The notes: generated by a model not told the origin, from the letters alone. A stretch of 64,000 bases of DNA from Sphingomonas aerophila (GCF_014199305.1 NZ_JACIJK010000003.1:62001-126000); one strand, 5' to 3'; shown: positions 44,759 to 53,815, counted from the first letter of the stretch. Program-made: numbers and translations.

Positions 44759-45616
44759 TCAGGCCGCAGCCGCTTCTGGCACTCCGTCGTCGTCGTCCAG
44801 CCACCGATCCAGATTGCGCCCCAGCAGGTCGGCGGTGCGGCCAATGTCGTCCCGGTAGTAGCTGCGCAGCCGCGCGCGCAGGTCCGGGGTGAGCGGCGGG
44901 TAGTGTACGGGCGCCACCATCGAGCGACGCAGCCGGGCAAGCACGGGGTTGGTCCGCAGCGGGTCAAGCAATGGCCGGAAGGGCCGCAACGCGCGTCGCA
45001 TGGTCAGCGGCAGCATCGGCGCGGTGCTGTCGTTCTTGCGCTCGGCCAGCGCACTTTGCTGGAAACGAGGTTCGACCCCGATATGCCGGCAGACCTGTCC
45101 GATTACGCCGGCCGGATCGGCCTCGATCTCTTCGACCAGGATGGCGAGGATGCGGGCGGCGGGAAAGTGATCGCGCCAGCGCCGGATATGCTCGGCATAC
45201 AGGCCGCCTTCGAGGAAGCGTGTCTCGGCCGGGCCGGGCCGGGTCAGCGAGCGTTCGATATTGGCGCTTACCATGCCGCGCCGGAACAGCATGCAGTAAT
45301 CGGAATAAGCGCGCTCGATCGGGTTGCGCAGCTGGGCAATCAGTGCCGCATGGGGAAGCATCCGTGCCAGCCGAACGGGCGCGTCCGGATGCGCCAGATA
45401 GTCGGCGGACTTCTCCCCCAGGATGCGTCCCACGGGCGCGTCCGAAAACAGGCCGCGATACCAGTCGGAGCCACGATCATATTCGCTGCTGAAATAATGC
45501 GGCTCCGCATCCGGCAGCCAGAGCTGGGGATGCTGGCGCAGTTGGTGCGCGGTCCAGGTGGTGGCCGCCTTGACGGCCCCGATCACCACGAAGCGCGGGA
45601 GAGTGGGATCGGACAC
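44759..45616 (-). CDS. PAPS-dependent sulfotransferase
   Basis: This 285-residue protein has the 5'-phosphosulfate-binding loop at IGAVKAATTW (Lys16) and a 3'-phosphate site at LRNPIERAYSDY, both diagnostic of sulfotransferases. No signal or membrane segment is present, so it acts on cytosolic or lipid-linked intermediates. It starts with GTG one base after the DegT gene's TAG and is therefore cotranscribed. cysD, cysNC and cysQ in the same locus can supply PAPS and clear PAP. The target is inferred to be the polysaccharide repeat unit. Confidence 0.9.
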   Translation of the reverse strand: MSDPTLPRFVVIGAVKAATTWTAHQLRQHPQLWLPDAEPHYFSSEYDRGSDWYRGLFSDAPVGRILGEKSADYLAHPDAPVRLARMLPHAALIAQLRNPIERAYSDYCMLFRRGMVSANIERSLTRPGPAETRFLEGGLYAEHIRRWRDHFPAARILAILVEEIEADPAGVIGQVCRHIGVEPRFQQSALAERKNDSTAPMLPLTMRRALRPFRPLLDPLRTNPVLARLRRSMVAPVHYPPLTPDLRARLRSYYRDDIGRTADLLGRNLDRWLDDDDGVPEAAAA

Positions 45617-45617
45617 C

Positions 45618-46871
45618 CTAATGGCTCGCTTTCAGGCAGGTGGCCGCCAGAACCTGTCCCATGTAGCGACATTCCTCTTCGGCCAGGGTCTGGTCGAGGG
45701 GCAGCATGATGCTCGTTTCGCCAAGAAGCCTCGCCACAGGGAGAGGGTGCTGCGGGCCGAGTCCAGCCTCGACGAAAGCGCGCTCGCGATAGATTTCGGG
45801 ACAACTGCCGGTGTGGCAGGGCACCCCCTGTCGTTGCGCGGTCTCGACGATGCGTTCGCGGCTCCAGTCGGCGCGCAGCAGCATGGGGTCGATGAATGCG
45901 TAGAACTTGTACCAGGCGGGCACCGCGCCAGCGCGTAATCGCGGGAGGCGGAGCAGGGGCACGGCATGAAGCGCGTCGGACAGAACCGACGCGTTCCGGC
46001 GCCGCGCTGCGAGCCAGCGGGGCAGCTTGCGTAGTTGGGCAAGTCCGATCGCGGCCTGCATCTCGGTCAGGCGATAGTTGCTGCCGAATGAGTCGTGCAG
46101 CCAGCGGAAGGCGGCGCCCGGCGGCCCGCCACCTAGCGTCCGGCGATCCTTGCCATGATCCTTCAGCGACCAGGCGCGCAGATAGGTGGCCTCGTCGCGA
46201 AACAGGAGCATGCCCCCTTCACCGCCCGTCGACATGATCTTGTCCGTGCAGAATGAGAAGGCCGATGCGTCGCCGAAGCAACCCACCGGTCGTCCGTTCA
46301 GCGTGGCACCATGCGCCTGGGCGCAATCCTCGACCAAGGCGAGGCCGCGCCGGGCACACAGGGCTGCAAGTTCGTCCGCGTCGGCGGGGCAGCCGCCAAG
46401 ATGGACCACGATCACGGCGCGGGTTAGGGGCGTGATGCAGGGCTCGATGGTAGCGGCACTCAGACCCTGGGTCTGCGCATCGACGTCGGCGAAGACAGGC
46501 CGGGCGCCGACCGCAACGACACAGCTTGCCGTGGCGACAAAGCTGCGCGCGGGCACGATGACCTCGTCCCCAACGCCAACGCCGAGCGCTCGCAGCGCAA
46601 TCTCGAGGGCCACCGTCCCGTTGGCGACCGCCACACCATGAGGCATGCCGAACCTGTCGGCAAACGCGGTCTCGAAGGCGGCGGTTCGTTCGCCATGATG
46701 CAGCCCGTTGACGCGGCCGGAGCGGAGCACGTCCACAACCGCGGCAATCTCATCCTCGTCATGGCGCGGCCAGCGTGACGCTACCGAACGGATCGCGCGG
46801 GCCGGCGCCGGCCGGGGAATGGCCGCCGGCGCCGGTTCAAGTGACCCGAGTGAGGTGTTGAGCGGCGTCAA
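45618..46871 (-). CDS. DegT/DnrJ/EryC1/StrS-family sugar aminotransferase
   Basis: This 417-residue PLP enzyme has its lysine at Lys211 in SFCTDKIMSTGEGG-type context (FCTDKIMSTGGEGG) and VEDCAQAHGA for the ring-stacking region. It transfers an amino group to a 4-keto sugar. The start appears to be a TTG that overlaps the upstream TGA (TTGA), following the dehydratase gene. The order dehydratase-aminotransferase parallels PglF-PglE in bacillosamine-type synthesis. A transposed C4 versus C3 specificity cannot be excluded. Confidence 0.92.
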   Translation of the reverse strand: MTPLNTSLGSLEPAPAAIPRPAPARAIRSVASRWPRHDEDEIAAVVDVLRSGRVNGLHHGERTAAFETAFADRFGMPHGVAVANGTVALEIALRALGVGVGDEVIVPARSFVATASCVVAVGARPVFADVDAQTQGLSAATIEPCITPLTRAVIVVHLGGCPADADELAALCARRGLALVEDCAQAHGATLNGRPVGCFGDASAFSFCTDKIMSTGGEGGMLLFRDEATYLRAWSLKDHGKDRRTLGGGPPGAAFRWLHDSFGSNYRLTEMQAAIGLAQLRKLPRWLAARRRNASVLSDALHAVPLLRLPRLRAGAVPAWYKFYAFIDPMLLRADWSRERIVETAQRQGVPCHTGSCPEIYRERAFVEAGLGPQHPLPVARLLGETSIMLPLDQTLAEEECRYMGQVLAATCLKASH

Positions 46872-48976
46872 CGGGTCGGCCCTCCCGCCATGGCCGCGGG
46901 TCGCGGGGTGATCGAGGGCGACGCATCATTCGCCGGGTTAGGCCCGTACGCGGCTTCCACGACGCGCGGGGTCGCCGTGATGGTATCGCGGGACGCGTCG
47001 ACCATGTCGAACAGGAGTTCGCGCACGCGATCCTCGTCGTGCATCAGGATAGCCTGCTCCAGCCGCGCAAAGCTGCTCTTGAAGGTGTCGAGCGGCACGG
47101 GAAGCGGCTCTGCCTCGAATACGCCGTCAATGGCGGAGGGCAGCCGATGCTCGCCCTCGTCGAACAACTCCTCATACAATTTCTCGCCCGGACGAAGCCC
47201 GACGATTTCGATCGGCACGTCGCGGTCTGGCACCAGTCCGGCAAGGGTGATCATGCGCCGGGCGATGTCGATAATCTTCACCGGATCGCCCATGTCGAGC
47301 ACCACGATGCGCCCACGCTTGAGGTCGCCTTCCATGGCCCGCGCCATGCTGTGAAGCACCAGCTGGACCGCTTCGTGCACCGTCATGAAGTAACGGGTTA
47401 TCTCCGGGTGCGTGACCGTCAGCGGCGCGCGGCGGGCCAACTGGCGCTCGAACAGCGGGATCAGCGACCCACTCGATCCGAGCACGTTGCCAAATCGCAC
47501 CGTCATGAATCGCGGCGCGTCGGGCAGGCCCGCCCCCTCCAGGTCGAGCGCCTGGGTATAGAGCTCGCCAAGCCGCTTGGTTGCGCCCATAGCACCGACC
47601 GGGTTCACGGCCTTGTCGGTCGATACCTGCACCATGGCAAGGACGCCGGCGGCCTTTGCCGCGTCCGCGACGTTGCGGGTGCCGATGACGTTGGTCTGGA
47701 CGCCCGCACAGATGTTGAGCTCGACCAGCGGAACATGTTTCAGCGCAGCGGCGTGGAACACATATTCGGGACGGTGCTTCTGGAACACCGCCATGACGTG
47801 CTGGCGCTGACGGATCGAGCAAAGCAGCGCCTTGCAGGACACGTCCGGGTAGTTCTCCCGGATCTCCATATCGACCGAATAAAGGTTGAACTCGCCACAA
47901 TCGAGCAGCACGAGCTCGGCCGGGCCCGCGGCCGCGATCTGGCGCGCCAGCTCGCGGCCAATCGTCCCGCCGGCGCCGGTCACCATCACCCGGCGGCCCT
48001 GGAGGGCCCGGATCACGACGCTTTCGTCCAGCCTTGCCTGGGGCCGGTCAAGCAGGTCGGCAAGGTTGATCGGCTCCAGCTCGAAGGGCTCATGGATCCG
48101 GGCGGGGGAGGGCGCGCGCATGACGGACAGGCCGAGCGCATGCGCCGCGGTGACGAGTTGCACCTTGGTGCGTCCGGGAAAGCCGTCGGGTCCCTCGGCC
48201 AGGATGATACAGGACGGCCGCTCGTTACGCGCGGTCAGCTTGTCGATGACGTGCTCGATCGCGTCGGCACCGCCCAGGATCGGCACCCGGCGCAACCGCG
48301 TGTCCAGATCACGGCTGTCGACATCGAGGATGCCGACCGGCCGATAGGCGGGGTCCGGCGAAACCTCGAAATGGCGCAGCACCAGGTCGACATGTTCGGG
48401 GCGGCCGACAACGAGCGCGCGTTGCTGGCTGACCACCCGGTCCTGACGATGGGTCGTGCGGCCGATCGGGCTCCAGCCGAGGGCCAGTTGCCGCCGGCTT
48501 TCCCGGACGATCCGCTGCCAACCACGCCCTGCGACCAACAGCGTCGTGAGCAGCAGGGTGTCGATCACCGGGACCGAGGCGGGGAGCCAGCGTGCGTCCG
48601 AGGTGATGACCAGCGCGAACACGCCGACCATCACGGATGCCATGGCGGCCTCCGCCACCCGCAGGACATCGCTGACGGAAGCGAGCCGCCAGATGCGGGA
48701 ATACAGCCCCGTGAAGTGGAAAATGGTCAGGCCGCTGCAAAGAAAGATGGGAATGGCATGGCTTAGGCTGGCCATCATGCCCGACGGCACCTGCCCGTTC
48801 ATCCGGAGCGCCACCGCACCCGTCAAAGCAACGGTGATCGCCGCCGCGTCATACGCCGTGTAGGCGATCCGCCGCCTGGAAAGACGACGAACTCGAAGCC
48901 AGTTTTCGTCCATGGCTGCCACGTGCCCCCATTCAGCCGAGGCGTCCCGACCTTGGTAGTTCGGGGCGTTGTCCAT
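46868..48976 (-). CDS. Membrane-bound nucleotide-sugar 4,6-dehydratase (PglF/WbpM/CapD-like)
   Basis: This 702-residue protein has four N-terminal membrane helices (about 37-160), a CoA-binding-like middle domain and a C-terminal SDR. The NAD motif is GAGGTIG (334-340). The active site has TDK at 453-455 and MGATK (463-467), Met replacing the usual Tyr of YxxxK, as in the long-form UDP-GlcNAc C6-dehydratases PglF and WbpM. Its product would be a 4-keto-6-deoxy sugar for the DegT enzyme immediately downstream. A second ATG at codon 22 is possible. Confidence 0.93.
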   Translation of the reverse strand: MDNAPNYQGRDASAEWGHVAAMDENWLRVRRLSRRRIAYTAYDAAAITVALTGAVALRMNGQVPSGMMASLSHAIPIFLCSGLTIFHFTGLYSRIWRLASVSDVLRVAEAAMASVMVGVFALVITSDARWLPASVPVIDTLLLTTLLVAGRGWQRIVRESRRQLALGWSPIGRTTHRQDRVVSQQRALVVGRPEHVDLVLRHFEVSPDPAYRPVGILDVDSRDLDTRLRRVPILGGADAIEHVIDKLTARNERPSCIILAEGPDGFPGRTKVQLVTAAHALGLSVMRAPSPARIHEPFELEPINLADLLDRPQARLDESVVIRALQGRRVMVTGAGGTIGRELARQIAAAGPAELVLLDCGEFNLYSVDMEIRENYPDVSCKALLCSIRQRQHVMAVFQKHRPEYVFHAAALKHVPLVELNICAGVQTNVIGTRNVADAAKAAGVLAMVQVSTDKAVNPVGAMGATKRLGELYTQALDLEGAGLPDAPRFMTVRFGNVLGSSGSLIPLFERQLARRAPLTVTHPEITRYFMTVHEAVQLVLHSMARAMEGDLKRGRIVVLDMGDPVKIIDIARRMITLAGLVPDRDVPIEIVGLRPGEKLYEELFDEGEHRLPSAIDGVFEAEPLPVPLDTFKSSFARLEQAILMHDEDRVRELLFDMVDASRDTITATPRVVEAAYGPNPANDASPSITPRPAAMAGGPTR

Positions 48977-49280
48977 CGAGGCGGCGATTTCGCCCGATCT
49001 CCAACGGGATAATAGCGCTGCAGCGACAAGGTGGGGGCGGGCAAATGGAGCGAACCAAGGTGGGTAGAGCCGGCCGCCAGCGGTGGTCGGGCGCGACCAA
49101 AGGGGTAGTGGCTACCCCCGAAGTAGAGGCGAGAGTTACCCGCCCGCGCAAGGATTAGCTGGACGAGGCTGCGCAGAATTGCCGTCGCAGCCCCGAAGCA
49201 CACGCGGCTACCCTCCGGGGCAGGGAACTGGGGGAATGCCCGTCACATCGGCGCGCGATCTCCGTCGCAGCGGGTCATTG
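48977..49280. promoter_or_regulatory. Divergent intergenic region with a perfect hairpin
   Basis: These 304 bases separate the minus-strand dehydratase unit from the plus-strand glycosyltransferase unit, so promoters for both should lie here. A perfect 7-bp hairpin, GGGGTAG-TGG-CTACCCC, sits at 49102-49118, and CCCCGAAG occurs in it and again near 49192. The left part is AT-richer (GGGATAATAGCG near 49010). I cannot assign a regulator. Confidence 0.4.
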
Positions 49281-50465
49281 ATGCGGGTACTTCATGTAAT
49301 TACCGGGCTAAACGTCGGCGGCGCGGAGACGATGCTCTCCCGCTTGCTAGAGCGGCAGGACGTGGCACCAGACCTGAGGCCACGCGTCGCAACGCTGATG
49401 CCTCCCGGGTTCATGGGCGGGCGGATCGCCGCGACGGGAACGCCGATTCACCAGCTCGGCATGAAAACCGCTGCGTCAGGGTTTCGGGCGGTGGGCCGAC
49501 TGGCATCCCTGTTGCGGAAGGATCGGCCGGACCTGGTGATCGGCTGGATGCACCATGCCCAGCTTGCCGCCAGCATTGCCGTGCGCTTGTCCGGGACGGG
49601 CGTGCCGGTGATCTGGAACGTGCGCCATTCGCTTGGCGCGTACAGCAGCGAAAAGCCCGCCACCCGCGCTATCCTAACGGTTCAGGCGCGCCTGTCCAGC
49701 ACGCCGGCCGCGTTGATCTTCAACGCGCACCAGGCGCGGCAGCAATATGAAGCGTTCGGGTTTCGCAACGCACGGGTGGAGGTGATCCCGAACGGCTTTG
49801 CACTAAGCCCACCGCCCGATCGGGCCGCGGCGAGGGCGCGATTGCAGGCGCTGTTCGGGATCCCGAGAACTCCTTTGCTGGTCGGCATGGTTGCCCGCGC
49901 ACACCCGATGAAGGACGTGCCGAACCTGGTCACCGCCTTTGCGCGGATGCTGGACAGGGGAACGGACGTTCACCTGTTCCTGGCGGGCGATGGGATGGAC
50001 CGGCCGACCAAGGCCGTCGCTGCGGCCCTGGCGGTACTGCCGCGCGACCGGTGGACGCTGACTGGCCAGCGCAGCGATGTTGGCGTGTGGCTTGGCGGGC
50101 TCGACATGCTGGCGCTGCCGTCCGCCTGGGGAGAAGGTTTTCCCAACATCGTAGGCGAAGCGATGCTCGCAGCCGTGCCTTGCGTCGCGACCGATGTGGG
50201 CGATACGCGGTGGATCATTGATGATGCCGGGCGCGTGGTGCCGCCGGGCGATCCGGAAGCGCTAGCCCGCGCGTTGCTCGATCTTGCTTCGCTCAGGGCC
50301 GCGGGGCGCGCTGCGTTGGGCAAGGCGGCGCGCCGACGGATCGAGACCGAATACGACCTCGACCGGATAGCCGGCCGCTATGCCGCGCTTTGCCGATCGA
50401 TTGTGCGAAGCCCTCGACCGGCCATGGCTGCTGCAGCCATGCTTCGGGTGGAGGGATCGCGGTGA
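49281..50465 (+). CDS. GT4-family glycosyltransferase
   Basis: This 394-residue GT-B protein starts MRVLHVITGLNVGGAETMLS, a typical GT4 donor-domain opening. The C-terminal domain has VARAHPMKDVPNLVTAF and the E-x7-E motif in PSAWGEGFPNIVGEAMLAAVP. Upstream in-frame codons to 49083 lie in the intergenic hairpin region and are not protein-like. It opens a plus-strand chain of genes; the next start (GTG) overlaps its stop as GTGA. Confidence 0.92.
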   Translation: MRVLHVITGLNVGGAETMLSRLLERQDVAPDLRPRVATLMPPGFMGGRIAATGTPIHQLGMKTAASGFRAVGRLASLLRKDRPDLVIGWMHHAQLAASIAVRLSGTGVPVIWNVRHSLGAYSSEKPATRAILTVQARLSSTPAALIFNAHQARQQYEAFGFRNARVEVIPNGFALSPPPDRAAARARLQALFGIPRTPLLVGMVARAHPMKDVPNLVTAFARMLDRGTDVHLFLAGDGMDRPTKAVAAALAVLPRDRWTLTGQRSDVGVWLGGLDMLALPSAWGEGFPNIVGEAMLAAVPCVATDVGDTRWIIDDAGRVVPPGDPEALARALLDLASLRAAGRAALGKAARRRIETEYDLDRIAGRYAALCRSIVRSPRPAMAAAAMLRVEGSR

Positions 50466-51643
50466 AGGTGGTGGTTGTCGCGAGCCTGGCGTTTTCGCTC
50501 ACCAACTTCCGCGGACGCTTGCTTGGGGCAATGGTGGACGCGGGGCATCAGGTGATCGCTTGCGCACCGGACCGTGACCCGAAGGTGGAGGCTGCGCTCA
50601 CCACGATGGGCGTCACCTTTCGTCACATGCCCATGAAGCGAACAGGGCTGAACCCGCTGGTCGACCTGCTGACGCTTGGCTGGCTGGTCCGGCTGTTCGC
50701 CGCCGAGCGACCGGGCATCGTTCTGGCCTACACCCAGAAACCCATCGTCTATTCCGGCATCGCGGCGCGGCTGGTGGGACGAGTGCGGTTCTTTCCCATG
50801 GTCACGGGCCTCGGCCATGCCTTTGCCGAGGGTGGATCGAGGGTCCTGCGCGTGATCGTGTCGGCGCTCTACCGACTGGCGCTGGCCCGTGCAGAGGCGG
50901 TGTTCGTCTATAACGAGGCAGACGCGGCCGACCTCGACCCACGTGGACGCAGGTCGCTGCCGCTGGTGATGGTGCCTGGGTCCGGCGTCGACCTGGCCCG
51001 GTTCACCCATGAGCCGGTGCCAATCGATCCGCCGACCTTCCTGATGATCGCCCGCCTGTTGCGAAGCAAAGGGTTGTTCGAGTTCGTCGAGGCGGCGCGC
51101 CTGGTCAGGCGAACGCGGCCGGACACCCGGTTCGAAATACTAGGACCGCTCGATCCCAATCCGGCAGGCATCGGGCCGGACGAGTTGGCGGCTTGGCAAC
51201 GGGAGGGCGTGGTTTCCTATCTCGGTGAGACGCGGGACGTGCGTCCCTTTCTGGCCGGGGCAAGCGTTTTCGTGCTGCCGACCTGGTACCGCGAAGGGCT
51301 TCCCCGCACGATCCTGGAGGCGATGGCAACCGGCCGCGCCGTCATCACTACCGACATGCCGGGCTGTCGCGACGCCGTGACGCATTGTGTCACCGGCCTG
51401 TTGGTGCCGCCGCGCGACGCCGTCGCGCTGGCGGACGCGATGCTGGCCATGATCGAAGTACCGGAAACGGTCGTCCAGATGGGACACAATGCACGGCACG
51501 CTGCGGAGGAGCGGTTCACAGTTGAGCGTATCAACACGATCCTGCTTGGAACGATGGGGCTCGGACGAACCGCTCCCGCGAGTGGCCTTCCATCCGCCGA
51601 ACCAGTGGGCAGCGTGCCCACCATTGTCGAGGGTATGGCGTGA
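50462..51643 (+). CDS. GT4-family glycosyltransferase (WbnK/PglA-like)
   Basis: This 393-residue GT-B protein starts at a GTG overlapping the previous stop. The N-terminal VVVASLAFSLTNFRG and YTQKPIVYSGIAARL segments match the subgroup that adds a sugar to lipid-linked GalNAc or bacillosamine (PglA/WbnK type). The C-terminal domain has IARLLRSKGLFEFVEAA and YREGLPRTILEAMATGRA. It sits directly before the phosphoglycosyl transferase gene, suggesting that it adds the second sugar. The stop overlaps the next GTG. Confidence 0.91.
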   Translation: MKVVVVASLAFSLTNFRGRLLGAMVDAGHQVIACAPDRDPKVEAALTTMGVTFRHMPMKRTGLNPLVDLLTLGWLVRLFAAERPGIVLAYTQKPIVYSGIAARLVGRVRFFPMVTGLGHAFAEGGSRVLRVIVSALYRLALARAEAVFVYNEADAADLDPRGRRSLPLVMVPGSGVDLARFTHEPVPIDPPTFLMIARLLRSKGLFEFVEAARLVRRTRPDTRFEILGPLDPNPAGIGPDELAAWQREGVVSYLGETRDVRPFLAGASVFVLPTWYREGLPRTILEAMATGRAVITTDMPGCRDAVTHCVTGLLVPPRDAVALADAMLAMIEVPETVVQMGHNARHAAEERFTVERINTILLGTMGLGRTAPASGLPSAEPVGSVPTIVEGMA

Positions 51644-52242
51644 CGCTTCGCCGCGCGGTCGACATTGCAGTGGGGCTGGGTGGTCTCGTGTTGGCGCTGC
51701 CCGTGATGGCGGTCGTTGCCGCTTATCTGCGGGTCACGGCAGGAAGTCCCGTCCTGTTCGTTCAACGACGCGCTACCCTGCGCGGTCGTACGTTCCGGCT
51801 GCGGAAGTTCCGGACAATGAACACGCATCGCGAGGCCGATGGCCGGCTGCGCCCCGACGCGCAGCGCCTGGTAAGGGGTGGAAAGTTCCTGCGCGCGACG
51901 CGGCTGGATGAGTTACCGCAGTTGTGGCACGTGCTGGTCGGTGACATGAGCCTGATCGGGCCGCGGCCGCTGCTGCCCGAGACGATCGAGGAAGCGGGCT
52001 CGATCGGCGTTGCGCGCGGGCTGGTCCGTCCGGGACTGACCGGTTGGGCACAGGTGAATGGCAATACGCGACTGAGCGATTCCGAGAAGTTCGCGCTCGA
52101 CCTTTGGTACGCGCGCAACCGTACCCTTCGGCTCGACCTCCGGATCCTGGTGCAGACGCTGCTCGTGGCTGTCAGGGGGGAGCGCCGCAACCCGGTCGCG
52201 ATAAGGAGGGCGCATGCGGGCGATCATCGTCGGCGCGGTTGA
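51640..52242 (+). CDS. Small phosphoglycosyl transferase (PglC-like initiating transferase)
   Basis: This 200-residue monotopic enzyme has one re-entrant membrane helix (VDIAVGLGGLVLALPVMAVV) and the core motifs FRLRKFRTM, LDELPQLW (catalytic Asp-Glu pair) and PGLTGWAQVNG. It moves a sugar-1-phosphate from a nucleotide sugar to undecaprenyl phosphate. The size matches PglC (about 200 residues), not WbaP/WcaJ (about 460). The start is a GTG overlapping the previous stop, and its end overlaps the next gene by 29 bases. Confidence 0.95.
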   Translation: MTLRRAVDIAVGLGGLVLALPVMAVVAAYLRVTAGSPVLFVQRRATLRGRTFRLRKFRTMNTHREADGRLRPDAQRLVRGGKFLRATRLDELPQLWHVLVGDMSLIGPRPLLPETIEEAGSIGVARGLVRPGLTGWAQVNGNTRLSDSEKFALDLWYARNRTLRLDLRILVQTLLVAVRGERRNPVAIRRAHAGDHRRRG

Positions 52243-53137
52243 CAGCACGCGCGTCGCCATCCGATGCCTTGCAGCGTCGCCCCGATGGCAGCTTGCCGCT
52301 GTTGTAACCCTTCCGTCAGAGGCCGCTGGCCGGCATTCCGACTTTGTCGACCTCACCGAGGATGCGGCCACAGCGGGCGCAGAACTGGTCCACGCAAAGG
52401 ACGTCAACGCGGACGAGGTGATCGAGCGCATCGCCGCGATCGCGCCCGACTATCTGTTCGTGATCGGATGGTCGCAGCTGTGTGGGGAGCGGTTCCTGCA
52501 ATCGGCGCCGGGCGGAGCGATCGGCTACCACCCCGCTCCGCTGCCCAGGCTGCGCGGGCGAGGGGTGATCCCCTGGACCATCCTGCTGCAGGAGCCGATC
52601 TCGGCCGGCACCTTGTTCCTGATCGACGAGGGCACCGACAGCGGCGGCATCCTGGCCCAGCACTTCTTTCACGTGGCGGCCGACGAGACCGCCGCCGGCC
52701 TTTATGCGACGCACATGAGCGTGTTGGGCGAGATGCTGCCAGACCTGCTCGAGCGGCTCGCTTCGGGAACGGCGGTGCCGCGGGTGCAGGATGGGCGGTA
52801 CGCCACCTGGGCCGCGCGGCGACGGCCCGACGATGCGGAAATCGACTGGTCTCGCCCGGCGGATGAGATCTGGCGCCTCGTGCGCGCCTGCGGTCATCCT
52901 TACCCGGGCGCGCGCACGACCTGCGGGGGCGAGATGCTGACAATCGACCAGGCGCAGCCGGTCCCGCTCGCGCACCACGATGCCTCGCTGGTCGGGCAGG
53001 TCGTGGCGCGCGACGCTGACGCTTTCACGGTACGGTGTGGGGACAGGGCGGGGCTGCGGGTCACTCGGTGGCGGCGGGAGCGGGACGGGCCACCCCCTAT
53101 CCACGCACGGCTAGGGCGAAAGGGGGCGGGCGCTTGA
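52214..53137 (+). CDS. Formyltransferase-like protein lacking the catalytic Asn
   Basis: This 307-residue protein of the methionyl-tRNA/sugar formyltransferase fold has His106 (YHPAPLPRLRGRG) and Asp142 (DEGTDSGG), with the same 36-residue spacing as the E. coli Fmt catalytic His110 and Asp146. The Asn two residues before the His is Gly104. The C-terminal domain is shorter and resembles the Fmt C-terminal fold only weakly. Given the overlap with the PGT gene and the following PIG-L gene, a sugar-modifying role is likelier than tRNA formylation. N-formylation is therefore possible but unproven. Confidence 0.85.
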   Translation: MRAIIVGAVDSTRVAIRCLAASPRWQLAAVVTLPSEAAGRHSDFVDLTEDAATAGAELVHAKDVNADEVIERIAAIAPDYLFVIGWSQLCGERFLQSAPGGAIGYHPAPLPRLRGRGVIPWTILLQEPISAGTLFLIDEGTDSGGILAQHFFHVAADETAAGLYATHMSVLGEMLPDLLERLASGTAVPRVQDGRYATWAARRRPDDAEIDWSRPADEIWRLVRACGHPYPGARTTCGGEMLTIDQAQPVPLAHHDASLVGQVVARDADAFTVRCGDRAGLRVTRWRRERDGPPPIHARLGRKGAGA

Positions 53138-53814
53138 CGATCATCTCACGCATTCAGCGCGCGCTGGTTCTGGCGCCGCATCCGGACGACGAGGTGCTCG
53201 GGTGCGGCGGGACCATGGCGCGACTGGTCGAGGCGGGCGCGCATGTCGAGGTCGCGGTGGTGACGCGGGGGCGGCCGCCGATGTTCGACGCGCAGCAGGC
53301 CGAGCAGGTGCGGGCGGAGGCGGAGAGCGCGCACGCCCTGCTTGGCGTAGCGACGCGCTTCATGGACCTGCCCGCCGCTGCCCTGGACGGTGTCGCCCAT
53401 GCCGAGTTGAACCGGGCTGTCGCTTCGGTGCTGGCGGAGGTTCGACCCGATACGCTGTTCGTGCCCTTTGCCGGCGACCTTCACCTTGACCACCAGCTGG
53501 TCTTCCAGTCGGCAATGGTCGCGGCGCGACCGCGCGGCACGGCCTATCCACGGCGTATCCTGGCCTATGAGACCGTGTCGGAAACCAATTGGTCGGCACC
53601 GCACATCGCGCCGAATTTCCAGCCCAACGTGTTCGTCGACATCGACGGATTTCTCGATCGCAAGCTGGAGGCGTTTGCGGCCTTCGCCTCTCAATGCCAG
53701 CCGTTTCCCGACGAGCGGTCGCTGGAAACATTGCGTGCACTCGCGCTGGTCAGGGGATCAACCGTGACGCGAGCCGCCGCGGAGGCGTTCATGCTGATTC
53801 GCGAGGTCGGGTGA
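53134..53814 (+). CDS. PIG-L family zinc-dependent N-deacetylase
   Basis: This 226-residue enzyme has zinc motifs APHPDDEVLGCGG (His16, Asp19) and GDLHLDHQ (His117-His120). Members remove acetyl groups from N-acetyl sugars such as GlcNAc-PI or bacillithiol precursors. The start is a TTG that overlaps the previous stop (TTGA), with AAGGGGG upstream; no nearer ATG exists. It precedes an ATP-grasp gene by two bases. Pairing with a formyltransferase-like gene suggests amino-sugar remodelling. Confidence 0.92.
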   Translation: MTIISRIQRALVLAPHPDDEVLGCGGTMARLVEAGAHVEVAVVTRGRPPMFDAQQAEQVRAEAESAHALLGVATRFMDLPAAALDGVAHAELNRAVASVLAEVRPDTLFVPFAGDLHLDHQLVFQSAMVAARPRGTAYPRRILAYETVSETNWSAPHIAPNFQPNVFVDIDGFLDRKLEAFAAFASQCQPFPDERSLETLRALALVRGSTVTRAAAEAFMLIREVG

Positions 53815-53815
53815 C

